Below, in pieces: positions 21,356 to 34,027 of a stretch of DNA of 64,000 nucleotides. The translations under genes and the position numbers were made by a program. The stretch spans positions 43,604,576-43,668,575 of the forward strand of contig CM037870.1 in the NCBI GenBank assembly GCA_021292105.1, written 5' to 3'. This DNA comes from Anadara kagoshimensis (taxonomy: Eukaryota; Mollusca; Bivalvia; Arcoida; Arcidae). Position 1 is the first letter of the stretch, and each line of letters starts with the position of its first letter. The notes beneath the pieces are model-generated. The model was not told the DNA's origin, did no database searches, and worked only from the letters and a program-made list of their open reading frames with translations.

Positions 21356-24190
21356 TTTCTCTTTCTTTAGAGTTTGAAATTAAGACTCAATCAAACTACA
21401 TATTTTCATAGAGATCATTATATAGTTGATGTGCTTTCCTCAGCATTTGCATGCATTGTGTACCGAATGTCATTCTTTTCATAAACATGGTGGTCAAAAA
21501 GTCTTATAATTAATAACATGTGAATTACCCCTGTCAGAAACTGTGAGTAAAGTGTTGTCTTTGCCGTCATCCGCTGCAACCGGGTTAGCCCGGTACCTGT
21601 ATGATAGATTAAATGGCTTGGCGGTGTGAAACCATAAACTTTAAATCATTACATGGAAACTTTAGCAAAGGTACAGACAATTATAAAACATATACAAGAG
21701 TGTGAACTGTTGACAAAATATTTCTAATATGTGGTACTATCGTAAAGGTAATCGGTGTTTATATAGTTCAAAAACTTTAAGAAAATGAAACATACCGTGT
21801 AGCAACTGCGCATGACTATATTCTATGTGCATCTATTTGACACGATTTTATGAACTGAAGGGCAAATATATGTATATATTACACTTTGTGCATTATGTCA
21901 TGTGCTACTTTTGAATTTTTATGAAATAATACATTCAAAAGTAGCACATGACAATTATATATTAAGTACATCTCTTTGTTTCAAAAATAGTAAATTGTTT
22001 TAACAAAGCCTCTTTTTGTAATTATTTCATAACAGAGCCAGTGGTTCATCTAGCGTTAATAAACACCAGGTATTTAAAATGATTCGTTTCGGCTTCAACT
22101 CTTCAAGCGGCTTTGACATAAGAAACACGATATAATACCCATAATTCCCAGAGATAATACCCTAGTAACAGATATTTAGTTATACTCTTAAATAATTACC
22201 GTCTATGTTTTGCAATTTCAATGCAAGCCAGGATGATAATATTGTCGTTTGTTTATCGTTTCATCTAAATTGCTTTGTAAATACGGGATAAAAAGTCAAC
22301 TAAATCAATAAAACAAATATACCCCACGTTGATGCTATTTAAGACTATTTAATACTCAGATCATTTTCCAGCTTATCTTCTGACAGACAGCCATTTTGTT
22401 TGCCCCGAAACGAAATACTATTATCACCCATAATGCAGTGTTATACCTTTATCAATTAGACGGGTTCCGGAAGTATTAATCTTTGAAAAGGTACTTTAAC
22501 ATTTGATATCTGGCGGGCATTGAATATTGGAATTAACATGGCACACTGATGTCTGTTGTGTGTTGCTGGATCGTAATTTATATAATATTGATTATAAGTT
22601 TTAACAGTAATTTCTGGGAAAATATCTCGGGCTTAACATTGATTAAATAAGATGCATGTTTTTGTTAAAGACAAAAACTAATTAATAAAAAAAATAAATT
22701 AGATATAAAAAAATACTAATAGATAAATAAACATATTTTAAAAGTAAATTGTTTGATTAATTTCTTGATTATTATTGTTGCTAAGTTTAAATTGCAATTT
22801 TCTGTTGGGATGGTATGAATATATGTATCGGTAAATGCATTGCGCGTACTGAAGACAAATGATAAGAAAACAAAAATCACACCACCACTAAGCAAGCAAA
22901 CATGTCACAAAATAAACACATACCAAAAACACTGATAATGAATCATCGTATTTTGAAGATGCATGAGGGTATGAGAAAGTGAGGTACATGTACGCGAGGT
23001 CGATTTTTAGCAATAGTCGCCTAAGAAAAAGTACAACCAATGCAACTTTTGTTATGTTCGATATTTTCTATTGACATTGGCGACTTTATGCCTTAAATGT
23101 AGGGTGACAGTTACGCTTTAGTATTTCCTTTTATAAGGCTTCTTTCGGTTTTTATTGTGGTATTTGTGCTGATTGATAAGTACATAGGGTTTATTTTATC
23201 TATTATCCATGGTAACGAGGACCAAGTAGGAAAATGGAAAGTTATACAGGTTTAAACATACAGCTGTAGTATGGAATTTGTGTTTTTATAGTGAAATGTT
23301 ATCACCAGACCAGTGTTGAGATCTTTGTAGCGAACTAAATACCTTTTCTGTATTTATACCTATGGTAAAGCTATCGATTTATCATTAATTTAATGAAGTT
23401 TTGCAGGTGTACAAATAGAGTTTTGACATTTTTAGGTTGTTCAAAGATGGAAATTTTTATTATCGGTGATTTCCGGACGGACGTTTTTATCTTGACCTAC
23501 ATTCTGGGTTCGCTAGTTTGTCGTGCTCTTGGATGTATTAGATATTTCTAAGTACAATGCTAAGTGCATGTTTTTGTCGGCTACAAATGGCTTTACTCCA
23601 TTTAAAGATATTAAAATGACTTGAGAACCCATCTGCACCAAACAAAATTTAATGCATAATATTGATAAAAAGTAAGTTCTAAGAGACCAAAGTGACATTC
23701 TATAGTTGTTAATTCCTTAGAGAGCATTACAGGACATATACATGCTTACTAAGTAAATTGATTCGTTAAAGTTGTTATGAAGGTCTGGCATTTAACTGTA
23801 CTCAACTTGTTTTGGTATTGTAGAAATCTGTTTATAGAAATAAAGACTAACGACAATTAGGATTTACCCATAACGTAACTGTTACACGGTATCTTGTGCA
23901 TTTGAAATATATAACAATGAAATCCTATGACCTGTACTTAACATGTTCTTGTTTTTAAGAAATAATAGAATTTAATCACAATCCCAAAATTGAAACTTTG
24001 AAAACTGACAAAGTACATGGAAATTAAACATGAAAACTTAGAAAAGAGACGTGAGACCACAGGATTGTTTTGCGATTACGAGTTTGTATTTCGATGACAA
24101 TTTCGATGTTTCATGTAGGCGTAAGAATGGTCACCAGGAGTATGATTCAACGTGATATTCTATTTCATATTATACCAGTGTTATTTTCAC
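21356..24190. other. AT-rich sequence with one P1 palindrome (21897-21952)
   Basis: Apart from the P1 copy annotated separately, no gene or repeat is recognised. Frames here are at most 61 codons. Confidence 0.5.
21897..21952. mobile_element. P1 palindrome, single 56-bp unit
   Basis: GTCATGTGCTACTTTTGAAT at one end is perfectly complemented by ATTCAAAAGTAGCACATGAC at the other, around a short AT-rich loop. It is the same length as the first unit of the copy at 10461, but the arms read GTGCTAC/GTAGCAC instead of GTGCTGT/ACAGCAC. Confidence 0.88.
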
Positions 24191-24192
24191 AG

Positions 24193-24352
24193 CACTAGAC
24201 GGCCATTTCGGAACACCATTCCCCACCGACAGACCTTGAACCAAAACTGTGAAACCAATTTATTTTCCTATGGGTTGAAAAAAACCACCCAAAGGACTAA
24301 AACACAACCGACTAAATCCAGCCAAGGTAACAATTCGCACGAGGAAGACTAA
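24193..24352 (+). CDS. Candidate terminal coding exon
   Basis: A pyrimidine-rich acceptor (GTGTTATTTTCACAG) precedes a stretch that is GC-richer than its surroundings. It stays open for about 53 codons and ends HEED-stop at 24350-24352. The peptide is basic and polar (Thr, Gln, Asn, Lys and Arg rich; for example RRPFRNTIPHRQTLNQNC) and not recognised. An AATAAA sits about 40 bases after the stop (near 24392). That arrangement is what a last exon would show. No convincing upstream exon of matching phase was found; a GC/GTAAGA donor-like site at 24117 does not match in phase. Confidence 0.25.
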
Positions 24353-24918
24353 TAGAACACATTGTTGAACTAAAAAATTGAAAGCTCTTTAATAAAATAC
24401 GTATTTATTTATAATAAATATAAATGAAAGAAAATCATGATGAGAAGTAAAGCCATCGTTGTAAAATACGATAGCAGTTATGTCCTTGTTTCTTTAAAAT
24501 TAATTTGATAACAACAGGTTATTGAACCTTGTTTTTTTTTAAGTCAAAGAAGATATGGTATTCCATACATTATAATCAAATAATTTAATTACAATTTGTT
24601 TATACAACAGAACACAATACAAAACAATGGAGACCACGTGACCAATTTTTTTTCTTTATACCTCAAGAAAAAAAATTTAGATTAGCTCCGCCCACTTGCC
24701 CCGTTTTGGCGGATTTAACCGGAACTTCTTCATTGTTTACATCTGCAATACTCATCACTATGAATGAGACCACGATTATAAAAAACAATTGGGTCATATT
24801 CATCCGCCTTATGATGACTATCGATGTAGATATAATTAAACTTGATTTAAATGTTTCAGATTTTTTGGGGTTTTCTTTTAATTTCTTGAATAATTAAAGA
24901 ATGTCTAAATTAAATTAT

Positions 24919-25091
24919 AAGGAATAACTGTGATATTATTTTTTTATTGGTGTATAAAAGAAAAAACGATTTGCACACTGGATAATGCGCGTATGCACAC
25001 TTTTGAATAATGCGCTACGCGCATTATCCAGTGTGCAAATCGTTTTTTCTTTTATACACCAATAAAAAAAATAATATCACAGTTATTCCTT
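24919..25091. mobile_element. Near-perfect long hairpin (72-73-bp arms, 28-nt loop)
   Basis: Arms 24919-24990 and 25019-25091 are reverse complements with a single A/T-run length difference. They run from AAGGAATAACTGTGATATTA to GCACACTGGATAATGCGC. The near identity implies a recent insertion or hairpin repair. No coding sequence fits. A hairpin MITE is the simplest reading, although no second copy or clear target duplication lies in this window. A transcript through it would form a long double-stranded RNA. Confidence 0.9.
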
Positions 25092-25261
25092 AAATAAGGA
25101 AGGAAACCACAATGCAAACTAAAAATACAGGAACGAAATAATTTTACATAAAGGAGTGTACTCTACGGGATGCTTTATCTGTCAGAATATGAATGATCAT
25201 AGCATGTTTGGAGCATTTTTCTTTACGAGCATATAAACTTTTACACGAATAATGAATATAC

Positions 25262-25466
25262 AATACAGACCTGTCGAAAGTTTAACATTAAGCTAAGTAA
25301 AAGGAGTTAAAGCTAGATTACCAAGTGGCCCATAATGACTAGCAAGAGGCTGGGAAAATTCCATGAGTAGTATCTGGCGAACAGCTGTTGAGATATAGAT
25401 AACGAGGAGCCGAGATGCTGCACTGATGTATTAGCTCAGTGTTGAATTTTCGACAGCACTGTACTA
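25262..25466. mobile_element. M1 element copy
   Basis: The left end is ACAGACCTGTCGAAAGTTTA then ACATTAAGCTAAG. The right end is TTAGCTCAGTGTTGAATTTT then CGACAGCACTGTAC. Length is about 205 bp. Confidence 0.88.
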
Positions 25467-26036
25467 TTCATGTAGCGTTTCTAGACATCACACATGATAT
25501 GGATAGGGCGTAACGCATATTATGGTATTTATATAATAATTATCGGTCTTTATTACGTTTTCTAGACCACTTGGCTGCAAGGTTGCATATAAAAAATAAA
25601 TCTTTTGACAATAAAATGTAAGTAAAATCGATTGTCTATATTAAACTTGATATTTTAGGTTGAATTCTAACTAGACATTCAGATTTAGAGAGACGAGCCT
25701 GCATTGTTATAGTTGTTGTATAAGGTAGTTTGTATTAAATGTGGTTTGTGTTATAAACATAAGTACACTCTTGGGAAAGATGTGTGTTTTTATTTTTGAA
25801 ATACAAAACTCCATTATCTTTTGTTGTCTTGGTAAACAGATCAAAGATTTCTTCTCTTTGTTGATAAAGGAAAGATCCTGCCTTGGTTTTTGCAAATATT
25901 AAAATAAAACCCATTAAAATACATTAAAGTACAGTAACAAGAATACCATAAATAGCAGAAAGGGCATTGTTTTAATGTGCATTTGTGTATACTGTTGGCT
26001 AACTAGGTTATAAAAAGTGGGGTTTCATAAACCAAA
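25467..26036. other. AT-rich sequence, nothing assignable
   Basis: One 62-codon frame on - (25707-25895) has no motif. Confidence 0.5.
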
Positions 26037-26300
26037 AAAGTTCTCGATCCATTAGACCATTATAGCTGTCTTGCCTGTTCAAAGTTGAGAGTATTGTCGT
26101 CAGTGGCATAAACGCATGTGTTACGTGCTAAATATTTCCGGTACCATGGGTTATTAGGAAACAACAAAAGTTCTCGATTCGGACAAAACATGATATTTAG
26201 CCATTATTGCCGATCCTGTCTGTTCAGAATTGAATTTTGCCACCAGTGCCCTAATCAGCAATATGTGTTTATTGTGTTAAATATTTCTGGTACCGTGGGT
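26037..26300. repeat. About 130-bp tandem duplication
   Basis: AAAAGTTCTCGAT...CTGTTCA...CAGTG...ATGTGTTACGTGCTAAATAT then TTCCGGTACCATGGGT is followed by a second diverged version ending AAATATTTCTGGTACCGTGG. The 89-codon frame 26118-26387 spans the junction and is not independent evidence of a gene. Confidence 0.7.
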
Positions 26301-26939
26301 AGTTCAATGTTTTATGTTCAACGCTTTTTATCTCAAATTAAAAAACTATCAGTTGCCCGAATATTATTATTGAATATTGGGAAATGAAATAAATCATTTA
26401 ATGATTCTAACATACATACTATTATTAAGATTCATATGGGAATTTTCCATTATCGAAATATGATATTAATAATATTTGTTTCGCCAATGTTTTGAAAATG
26501 ACTTAATAAACCGACCAATCAACTGATAATAAGCCTGATAATAACGGGGAAGAGGCAATATTGGGAATTCTACGCCTTTTTCAAAACAATTTCTGTACCA
26601 TTTGTCTCATTTAAAATGGTAAAGTTTCCCTAGAGTTTGTTTTTATTTATTTATCTCTGCAAGTTTTATATCCTGTTGTCTTTATTGCTTGAAAGATAAT
26701 ATCGAACTTTTACTTTAAATGTTTGCATTATTGACTCTAACCGTTATCAAAATGTCTCTATCTAATTATCTCTGAATTTTTCAGTACAAAAAAATGGATG
26801 GATTATCTCAAAACTCAAATAAAGTAATATGAATCATGTTTTGTTACATCATTATCAAAACAAAAATGGTTTTAACTCATTTCCTGTAAGAAATGTTCAA
26901 TGAATCTTCTTATGCAATGTATGTTATTGTATATAGAAC
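26301..26939. other. AT-rich sequence, nothing assignable
   Basis: No gene or repeat boundary was recognised. Confidence 0.55.
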
Positions 26940-29150
26940 AATTGTGTAGGTTTTTCATTTGTTTTGAACCTTGTTGCAATACATATTACTAGTATGTCCA
27001 ATAAAAGACACACCTGGTTTCGAAGTTCGTTATGTACAATGAGAGACAAATACAATTTCTCAATAAATGTCAAAATGGATTATAAATTATTGTGAGTAGG
27101 TAAATAATGTAACTTAAAGTTAATATATTGTTCTGAAACTACACCAAAAACGCTAAGTGTACATTAACATTTAATGACATTGTAATAAGCCTGTTTTATG
27201 ATAAAGAGTCAGTCTGTAGACTTATCAGACAGCGGTCTTGAGAGTTCAAGAATCACATTCAATCCCACTTCTGTATTTCTGGCCTGTCAGCACCAATTCG
27301 TTTATCCAAGGCCATAACATCTGAACCACGTGTCTCGTTTCTATATGCATGATTCAGTGTTGTGACTGGAACTAGAATCGTTTGTTGTAATTTATGCATA
27401 AAGAATTATCTTCTTTAATAGAAAACAATGGTTCATATGTTTTGCATTTTATCTTATATTAACCTTGTTGCAATACCCGATATGAATAGAATTTCTAAAC
27501 CTGGTTTCAAAGTTCATTTTGTCCAATGAGAGACAATAAATGTCAAAATGGATTTTGTATTATTGTGAGTAGGTAAATAATGTAAGTTTATATCTTTTCC
27601 TGAAACTACACCGAAAACACTAAGTGGTGAATTAACATTTAATGATATTGTGATAAGTCTGGTAAGAGTTCCTTTTGTACACCCACCTATTAAGTTCTAT
27701 GTAAAATATTTGAAAAAATTATTTTCACAGAAATGTTCAAAATTGGTTGATTCCGTCATTTTAGGAAAAATTTAAATTTTAGTGGAGGGTACAAATATAA
27801 ATCTCTCTATAAGCCTGTTTTATGATATAGGGTCGGTCTATAGATTTTCAAAACAGTGTTCCTTTGAGTTCGTGACTTACATTCACCCAGCAATCATCAC
27901 CACAGCTTATATCTGTCCTATCTATGAGGCCTTACCATCTGAACCACGCGTACGTGTCTCGTTTCTATATGCATGACCTCGAGCTCAGCATACATTGGGA
28001 CTAGGAATAGATTCGTTTGTTTTAACTTATGTATAATGAATTATCCCATTTAATAGAAATAATGGTTGATATTTTTGCATTTGTTCTTTATCTTTTTGCA
28101 TCACCCAAAGTGTGCAATAACAAACAAATAGAATTCCTAAACCTGGTTTCCAAGTTCATTATGTGCAATGAGAGACAAATAGAATGTCTGTAAATGTCAA
28201 AGAGTAATATTTATTGTTATGGGTTTGTGATATATTGTTTTGAAACTACCCAGAAAACGCTAAGGGGCATCTTAAAGTGAATAAAATAAAACACGAAACT
28301 ATGCATAAGCATTTGGAATAACAAAGTATACCTCAAAATTATTGAGAATTTAATATTACAAAAATTAATAATAATTTGAATTCTTTCATAACATTTATAT
28401 TAGCATCAACAAGGGGTTATTTAAATTAATTAAATATCAAATAATTTATAATGAACCAGCCCCACCGATTTAGAAATAGGGACACAATCTAACAGAGGTC
28501 AGGTTCTTAAAAAGGTTAGGAGTCTAAGTGCTATGCAATGTGTACAGTCTAAAAATCAAACATGCTATACCCTTTTTTACAATGATCAAGTTGGTTCTTT
28601 TATCAAATAAACAGTCTTAAAAATTCGTAATCGGGTTCAGTTTTGGACTTTAACTCAATAGGTCCAAATTACCCCCATTTTGGGCCTCAGTTCCCTAAAA
28701 ATAACTGTTTTACATAGAGATTTAGGTCATTCGTTATGAAAAAATTCTCAATAATTATAGGGTTTACTGTATAATTTTTTGTAAAGGACCAGCCTATAGA
28801 CTACAGATCGACACGTGTATTTACGGATGTTGGTGGTTACTAAGAGTACACGATTGTCACTCACTGCCCATGGTGTCAATCCATATTTTCCTTACCACCA
28901 GCAACACTTTTTTTTCCAACATATTTGCTGCTGGGTAGACTGCAAAAGTGTTAAACTAAAGTTGTTTCTTAAAGATACACCAAACTTCTCGGCTAAGGAT
29001 GGTGCTTACGTCCCTTGAATCGCTAATCGTTAGCCTTAACAACTCGACCACGCGTCTCGTGTCTCGTTTCTATATTCATGTCCTCACCATTCGGACTAGA
29101 ACTTGATTGACTTTAGATTATAAGAAACTATTCTATAATAACAAAACAAT
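26940..29150. repeat. Diverged tandem segmental duplication, three to four copies
   Basis: A segment of roughly 490-640 bp recurs. Landmarks are CCTGGTTTC (27011, 27500, 28141), AATGAGAGACAA (three times), AAACTACACCRAAAACRCTAAG (three times, last as CCAGAAAACGCTAAG), AAGCCTGTTTTATGATA (two) and GTCTCGTTTCTATATKCATG (27333, 27957, 29063). The copies are incomplete and carry separate insertions. Short frames do not persist across copies, so the conserved unit is not coding. It may be an old satellite or locally duplicated mobile sequence. Confidence 0.7.
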
Positions 29151-29407
29151 TATAGTCCCTTTCCCTAAATGAATAAAAAGTATAAAATTCAATACATTAT
29201 TGATTAAGCTATGATTAATTTCGTCATTAATTTAATAACGTAAGGTTTAAACAATCCTGTATGTTTATCGATGATTACTAACTACTCCAGAGTACCAAAG
29301 AATTCACATCAATAAATAAATAATTCTTCTAGCTTTGATTTTAAGGTTAAGCCATGTTTGGTATTGAATTACGTCAAAGCACTTCATACTGAAATAACGC
29401 AACGAGA

Positions 29408-29639
29408 ACAGTATGCAGACTTGTCGAAAGTTTTATTACTAAGCTAACAGGGCTTTTAATGCCAATGATCAGTGGTTATCTCGGGACAATGTTAGCTATA
29501 CTTGACACCTTTTTGGCTACTGCTATCTATCTCTCGAGAGCTTTCGGTCACAAGTGACCAATCTCTCAACCACTCGGCAGACCACCTTCGGCACCTCGTC
29601 ATTAGCCCAGAGTTAAACTTTTGACAGGACTGTACTGTT
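29408..29639. mobile_element. M1 element copy
   Basis: The left end is ACAGTATGCAGACTTGTCGA. The right end is AAACTTTTGACAGGACTGTA then CTGT. The interior has CACCTTTTTGGCTACTGCTA and ATCTCTCGAGAGCTTTCGG, matching the internal segment of other copies. Confidence 0.85.
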
Positions 29640-31244
29640 TATGAAATAAAGGGTATGTCTGGATCTCGTTCTGATCTTTGTCAAATCTCGTTGAATTCGT
29701 TACTCACAGACAAACACCATTTCTTATTATGACTCATTACACCCTTTGTAGGTACACTGGTCGATTGGAAAATCTAACATAAAATATAATAGTACAATGA
29801 ATTCATCATCGAGAATTAATCAGGTTTGAACGGAGATTATCGATCTGATCAATGCCATTAATAATTTACTGTTGAAAATAAATAAGTCAACAGGTATACA
29901 TTCCTCTGTATCCGACTTAGTCATAAACACTTATGCTGGTATAGAAACTTAGTTCTTGCGAAATAGTACCCACGCACTGATTGTTTAACACACACCTTAT
30001 TAGAACCCACACATGTGGGATGACACACAGACGCACACAGAGACACACAAACAAACAAGCACACACACATACCCACTGTTTTTCAAATAATGACGGATTT
30101 GGTTCCTTAAACAATTCCAGAGAGTCTTCCATTGTTAAAGACAGTATCACTCTCCTATTCACAGTTGTTTCACAACAACATACCCAGAAGAACCGATTTT
30201 GCCATATCATGCTTTGGCATCGAGTATCATTAGTGATACAATGAAGTATTTCATCTAATTTGGCATTTTATCTTTTAATCTCTTACTATTTTCTCACAAA
30301 TCATACAGCACTACCTGACATCTAGTTACCTGTTGCCAGATACACGCACAAGCTTCATTACAGATTGTGCTTCACAAATTACCAGGTAGGCTTACTTAGT
30401 GACATCTATGATGACAAGCTTTGACTTATGTACGGTAATTATCCGGATAAATGCATTGTTTTTTTCGTGATCTTTCATTATGTTATTAGTATTACAACTT
30501 GATAAAACTTAGGGATAACAACATCATTAAGTCAAATTCAATCCCAAATCAGTTCACGCTTCAGTGATCACATCGAGTTGTACATTGTATTTGTTCTACA
30601 TAGTTCTGTCATGTGCTACGTTCGAATTTTTTATGAAATAATACATGATTAAAATGTAGCACATTCTATCATGCCTGCAATGCAATCCACTATGAAAGGC
30701 TTTGAGGTATTTCCAAACCACGCATCATGTATGGTGGAACTTGTAATGAATCCATTAAACTACATGAAAAAATCATGTACGTTATAGTATTGTAATTTTA
30801 ATATTCTGTAACCCAATAGGTTTTTGTAAATATGAAAATGTCCCCAAATATAGCCATCATGGAAAAACCGACTGAACATATGCATTAACCTTTGCTTGTC
30901 ATAACAAAGAATACAAAATACCTAAATACTAAAATTGTTCCGTAATACTAATTCCGGTAATTTCTGGACACTATAAGGAGCATTATATCCTTGTAAGGCT
31001 TGGAGGTTCCTTTGTGTTAGTCAAAATCTTTAGTTTCATATCGGGTTTTCAGTTTTGAACCAATTTTCCTCGTTTGATAGTTAACAAGTACTAAGATACT
31101 TTTTATACGTATCAGTATTCCTGTTGTGTTATAGTAAATTACTATAAGTAGCTCTAAACAGTTAATATCCAGAATTGTCGATATCACCAAAAAGGATTAC
31201 ATTTCAATGAACAAATAACTTGTATTTTTAAAAAAGCATTATTT
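29640..31244. other. AT-rich sequence with an imperfect CA-rich tract and one P1 copy
   Basis: At 30008-30070 the + strand is rich in ACACA with interruptions; two opposed frames (29917-30210 and 29981-30244) run through it and are not credible genes. A degraded P1 palindrome lies at 30608-30666 (GTCATGTGCTACGTTCGAAT...ATGTAGCACAT). Confidence 0.55.
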
Positions 31245-31348
31245 CATAGTCAGTATGAATGCCAAACCTTTGCACAACATACTGAATAATGCGATAGCCC
31301 ATTAGAATGGTTTGTCGTGCAAAGGTATGTCATTCATATTGACTGTGA
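31245..31348. mobile_element. Hairpin element with 35-bp arms
   Basis: CATAGTCAGTATGAATGCCA/AACCTTTGCACAACA on the left pairs with TGTCGTGCAAAGGTATGTCA/TTCATATTGACTGTG on the right, about 85% by eye. A related half (GTCAGTATGAATGAC...AATGCAAAG) occurs at 32334-32395 without its partner. Confidence 0.65.
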
Positions 31349-32682
31349 ACCCCATTTGAAAATAGAATCATATGTGAACTAGTTGGATGACAATAAAGGT
31401 TTCATTTCGATTCTTTAGGATGCCATACATTCCACTAAACGAATCACAAGATGATTTGTCTTTGGTGTATTCATTAAATGTCCATTAATCATGTTTAATA
31501 TTATACATTTCATTTTTATTCATGAACTGGTTCGTGAATAAATATACTAGTATTGATATTAAATATGGAATGTTTTCTGTTTCAATATGAAATATTCAGA
31601 ACTACTGACATTGTAGATAAAGCACCGGGGAGCAAAATCACAGGCGCTTGTTTCTAATATTGAAAAAATAACACTCTATACTTAAACATAACACAAGTTA
31701 TCCATCTTCACGCTAACCAAAACGTTGACCCCTTGATTTTTCTTTGTTTTATACGTAATGCTGGGGAAATCAAAACACAACATATACCATTCTTTTCTAC
31801 ATATATTCCGCCTAAGAATGATGTATAAAATGTCCGTCATTGTCGTCTCTAAACCGTGTCACGGGACCTAAACTTTATATGACCATTGCATTTTCTGACA
31901 TGGCCACAACCACAGTCAACTTTGAATGATGATCCCGCAACGAATTTCGGCAAACGTTCTGATTTGCTAAAAGTGAAAGTACAAAAAGATATTGACCCCG
32001 CATCGAATTACGGTAAATGTTTTGATTGGCTATATTTTTGTACTTTCACTTTTTGTAAAATACTAAGAAAAAACAATGTGCCAGTAACATCAGATTCAGA
32101 AACAATTTGGATATGTTTTAGATACAACAAACACATATGGAACGAAAACATAAACTGTAACAATATCATATTGAACCGATACTTGTTGTTCAAAATATTT
32201 GGACGACATTGCAGTGTTGTTTGAAAATTTTATGGAAAGCTAATAGAGCATACACATGCTGTAAGTTATATGGGAAACAAATGGACAACATACGTATAGC
32301 ACAAAATATAGAACACCATAAAACGTGCATTGTCAGTATGAATGACACCATGGGTGTTCCGTATATTTTTCATAAGAAATAATGCAAAGCCTTCAGTGCA
32401 AAAATTGGAGACAGATAATTATACTTTGCAAGTTCATAACGACATTGGAAAATTACCTTATTTCTTATAATTACAATATTTATAAAAAATTAATTTTACT
32501 GCCGTCTCACATTTTCATGTTAATTTGGAAAAAAAAATGAAATGCGCTGCTGGTGCGCCTTTTTATAAAAATGGGTCGACTCTTGTCATCAACGAGAGCA
32601 TTTGACATCTGTCAGCGCAAGGAGCAATGTCATATAGTCGATGTCAAATACAAAGCAAAGATATTGCAATTGTAAATATGAA

Positions 32683-32731
<49 letters not shown>

Positions 32732-33171
32732 CCCGTATTGGCGGGTCACATATATTTTGACTGTGATTGGCTATATAATTTACCTCAAGAGCTTGGCTTT
32801 AAGCATTCGTCAAATAACAATAATTGTTTGAACGAAAATAGTATCCAGGTTCAGGTCTAAATGACCAATGTAAACACACAAGATGACGGCACTAACATGT
32901 GTACAAACAATGTAACATCACGCTTTTTTAACACCAGACATCGCGTGTATAGACCTACTAACACGCTTTTTCATCGTGATAAATATATCGTGTTTTACGA
33001 GTTGGATATTACTAAGTGATTCATGAAAACAAGTTGCTTATCTTATACATTTGGGATTAGCACGATAGATTAAGCTCTCACGAATTCAAATATTTTTAAA
33101 ATATTTTCGTTTTCGTTGTTCACTAGAGTTTTACTAAACACCTGTATGAGCCTGTATGATCACGATGTGTT
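31349..33171. other. AT-rich sequence with an (AT)n tract and short hairpin
   Basis: The (AT)n run and the following 8-bp-stem hairpin are listed separately. The 112-codon + frame at 31886-32224 overlaps a 61-codon - frame and contains no recognisable motif. Confidence 0.5.
32692..32749. repeat. (AT)18 run followed by a GTGACCCG/CGGGTCAC hairpin
   Basis: 36 bases of AT dinucleotide (32692-32727) abut a perfect 8-bp stem, 6-nt loop hairpin (32728-32749), which is GC-rich relative to the surroundings. Confidence 0.95.
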
Positions 33172-33425
33172 TTTACTTAGCGACCATTCTTTCGCCAAGC
33201 ACTTGGAATTTAGAAATGAAAGTCATGTCAGGTGCTCTTTGGAAGAAACCTTAAAAATCTGATGTCCCATTTGGATCATGGCTGGCGTGGCGCGTTAAAG
33301 AACCCTCCCTGCACATTGCCCTGAGTACACTGCACAAGTAAAAATTTCTGCCACTGTACCTATAACTGGTAACACATATCTCGAAGTAAGTCAAATATTC
33401 TTGACTAGAACTCAATCAATCTCTT
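33172..33425 (+). mobile_element. SINE, 5'-truncated
   Basis: It begins within the SINE body at ACCATTCTTTCGCCAAGCAC and continues through GAAATGAAAGTCATGT, CATGGCTGGCGTGGCGCGTT, AAAATTTCTGCCACTGTACC and ATATTCTTGACTAGAACTCA. The tRNA-like head is absent. It is diverged from the copies at 19997 and 61931. Confidence 0.85.
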
Positions 33426-34027
33426 GAAACATTCATTAGACATCTGCAAATAATGCACTAAAATATGAACTTCTGTAATGATGGGAATGTCCATTATTAA
33501 CAAAAAACATGCAGCTTTATTTTACGAAACTTGGTTAAAAAGCTTAAACGTTGATAGAAGATGCGCATATCGTTAACCCAAGTTGGTGTCCTTATAATCT
33601 AGGGAGTTATTCCCCTTTTAACTTAAGTGTAAATCACTTGGGGCTAATTCACCCAAATTTGCTTGTTTCTGTAAAAGTTTTTAATTTAATTCGGTGAACA
33701 TTTTTTATTTTTGTGCCCAATGTATTTGCATAACACCGATACTAACATGTAACAAACACAAGGACCATATTATATTTTGTGCAGTCTTTATCCATTGAAT
33801 TTTAGCAACAGATGGTGGATGTTATATTATGCCTGTCAATTTTTGATAGTTTTCTGTCATTGATATTTCTAAAATGGCTGCCACTTTTATTATCGTCTAT
33901 TTATAAACCGCCATGATTTCCTGCTATATTTTATACAGAAGTAAAAAGACACGTCATAGCAATTAAAACTCTGAAAATTTATGGTTCTGTTACGTATGGA
34001 GAACGCTACAAATGAATGAGATATATA
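33426..34027. other. AT-rich sequence, nothing assignable
   Basis: No gene or repeat boundary was recognised. Confidence 0.55.

Noticed and set aside
24919..25091. Transcription terminator hairpin
   Set aside because: The arms are far too long, and the DNA is animal-type with no operon upstream. It is a hairpin element.
29981..30244. His/Thr-rich ORF
   Set aside because: It is generated by an imperfect ACACA tract, with an opposite frame rich in Val and Cys from the same repeat.
31886..32224. 112-residue ORF as a gene
   Set aside because: It is overlapped by an antisense frame and has no recognisable motif. Its length is within chance for a long AT-rich window with many frames.
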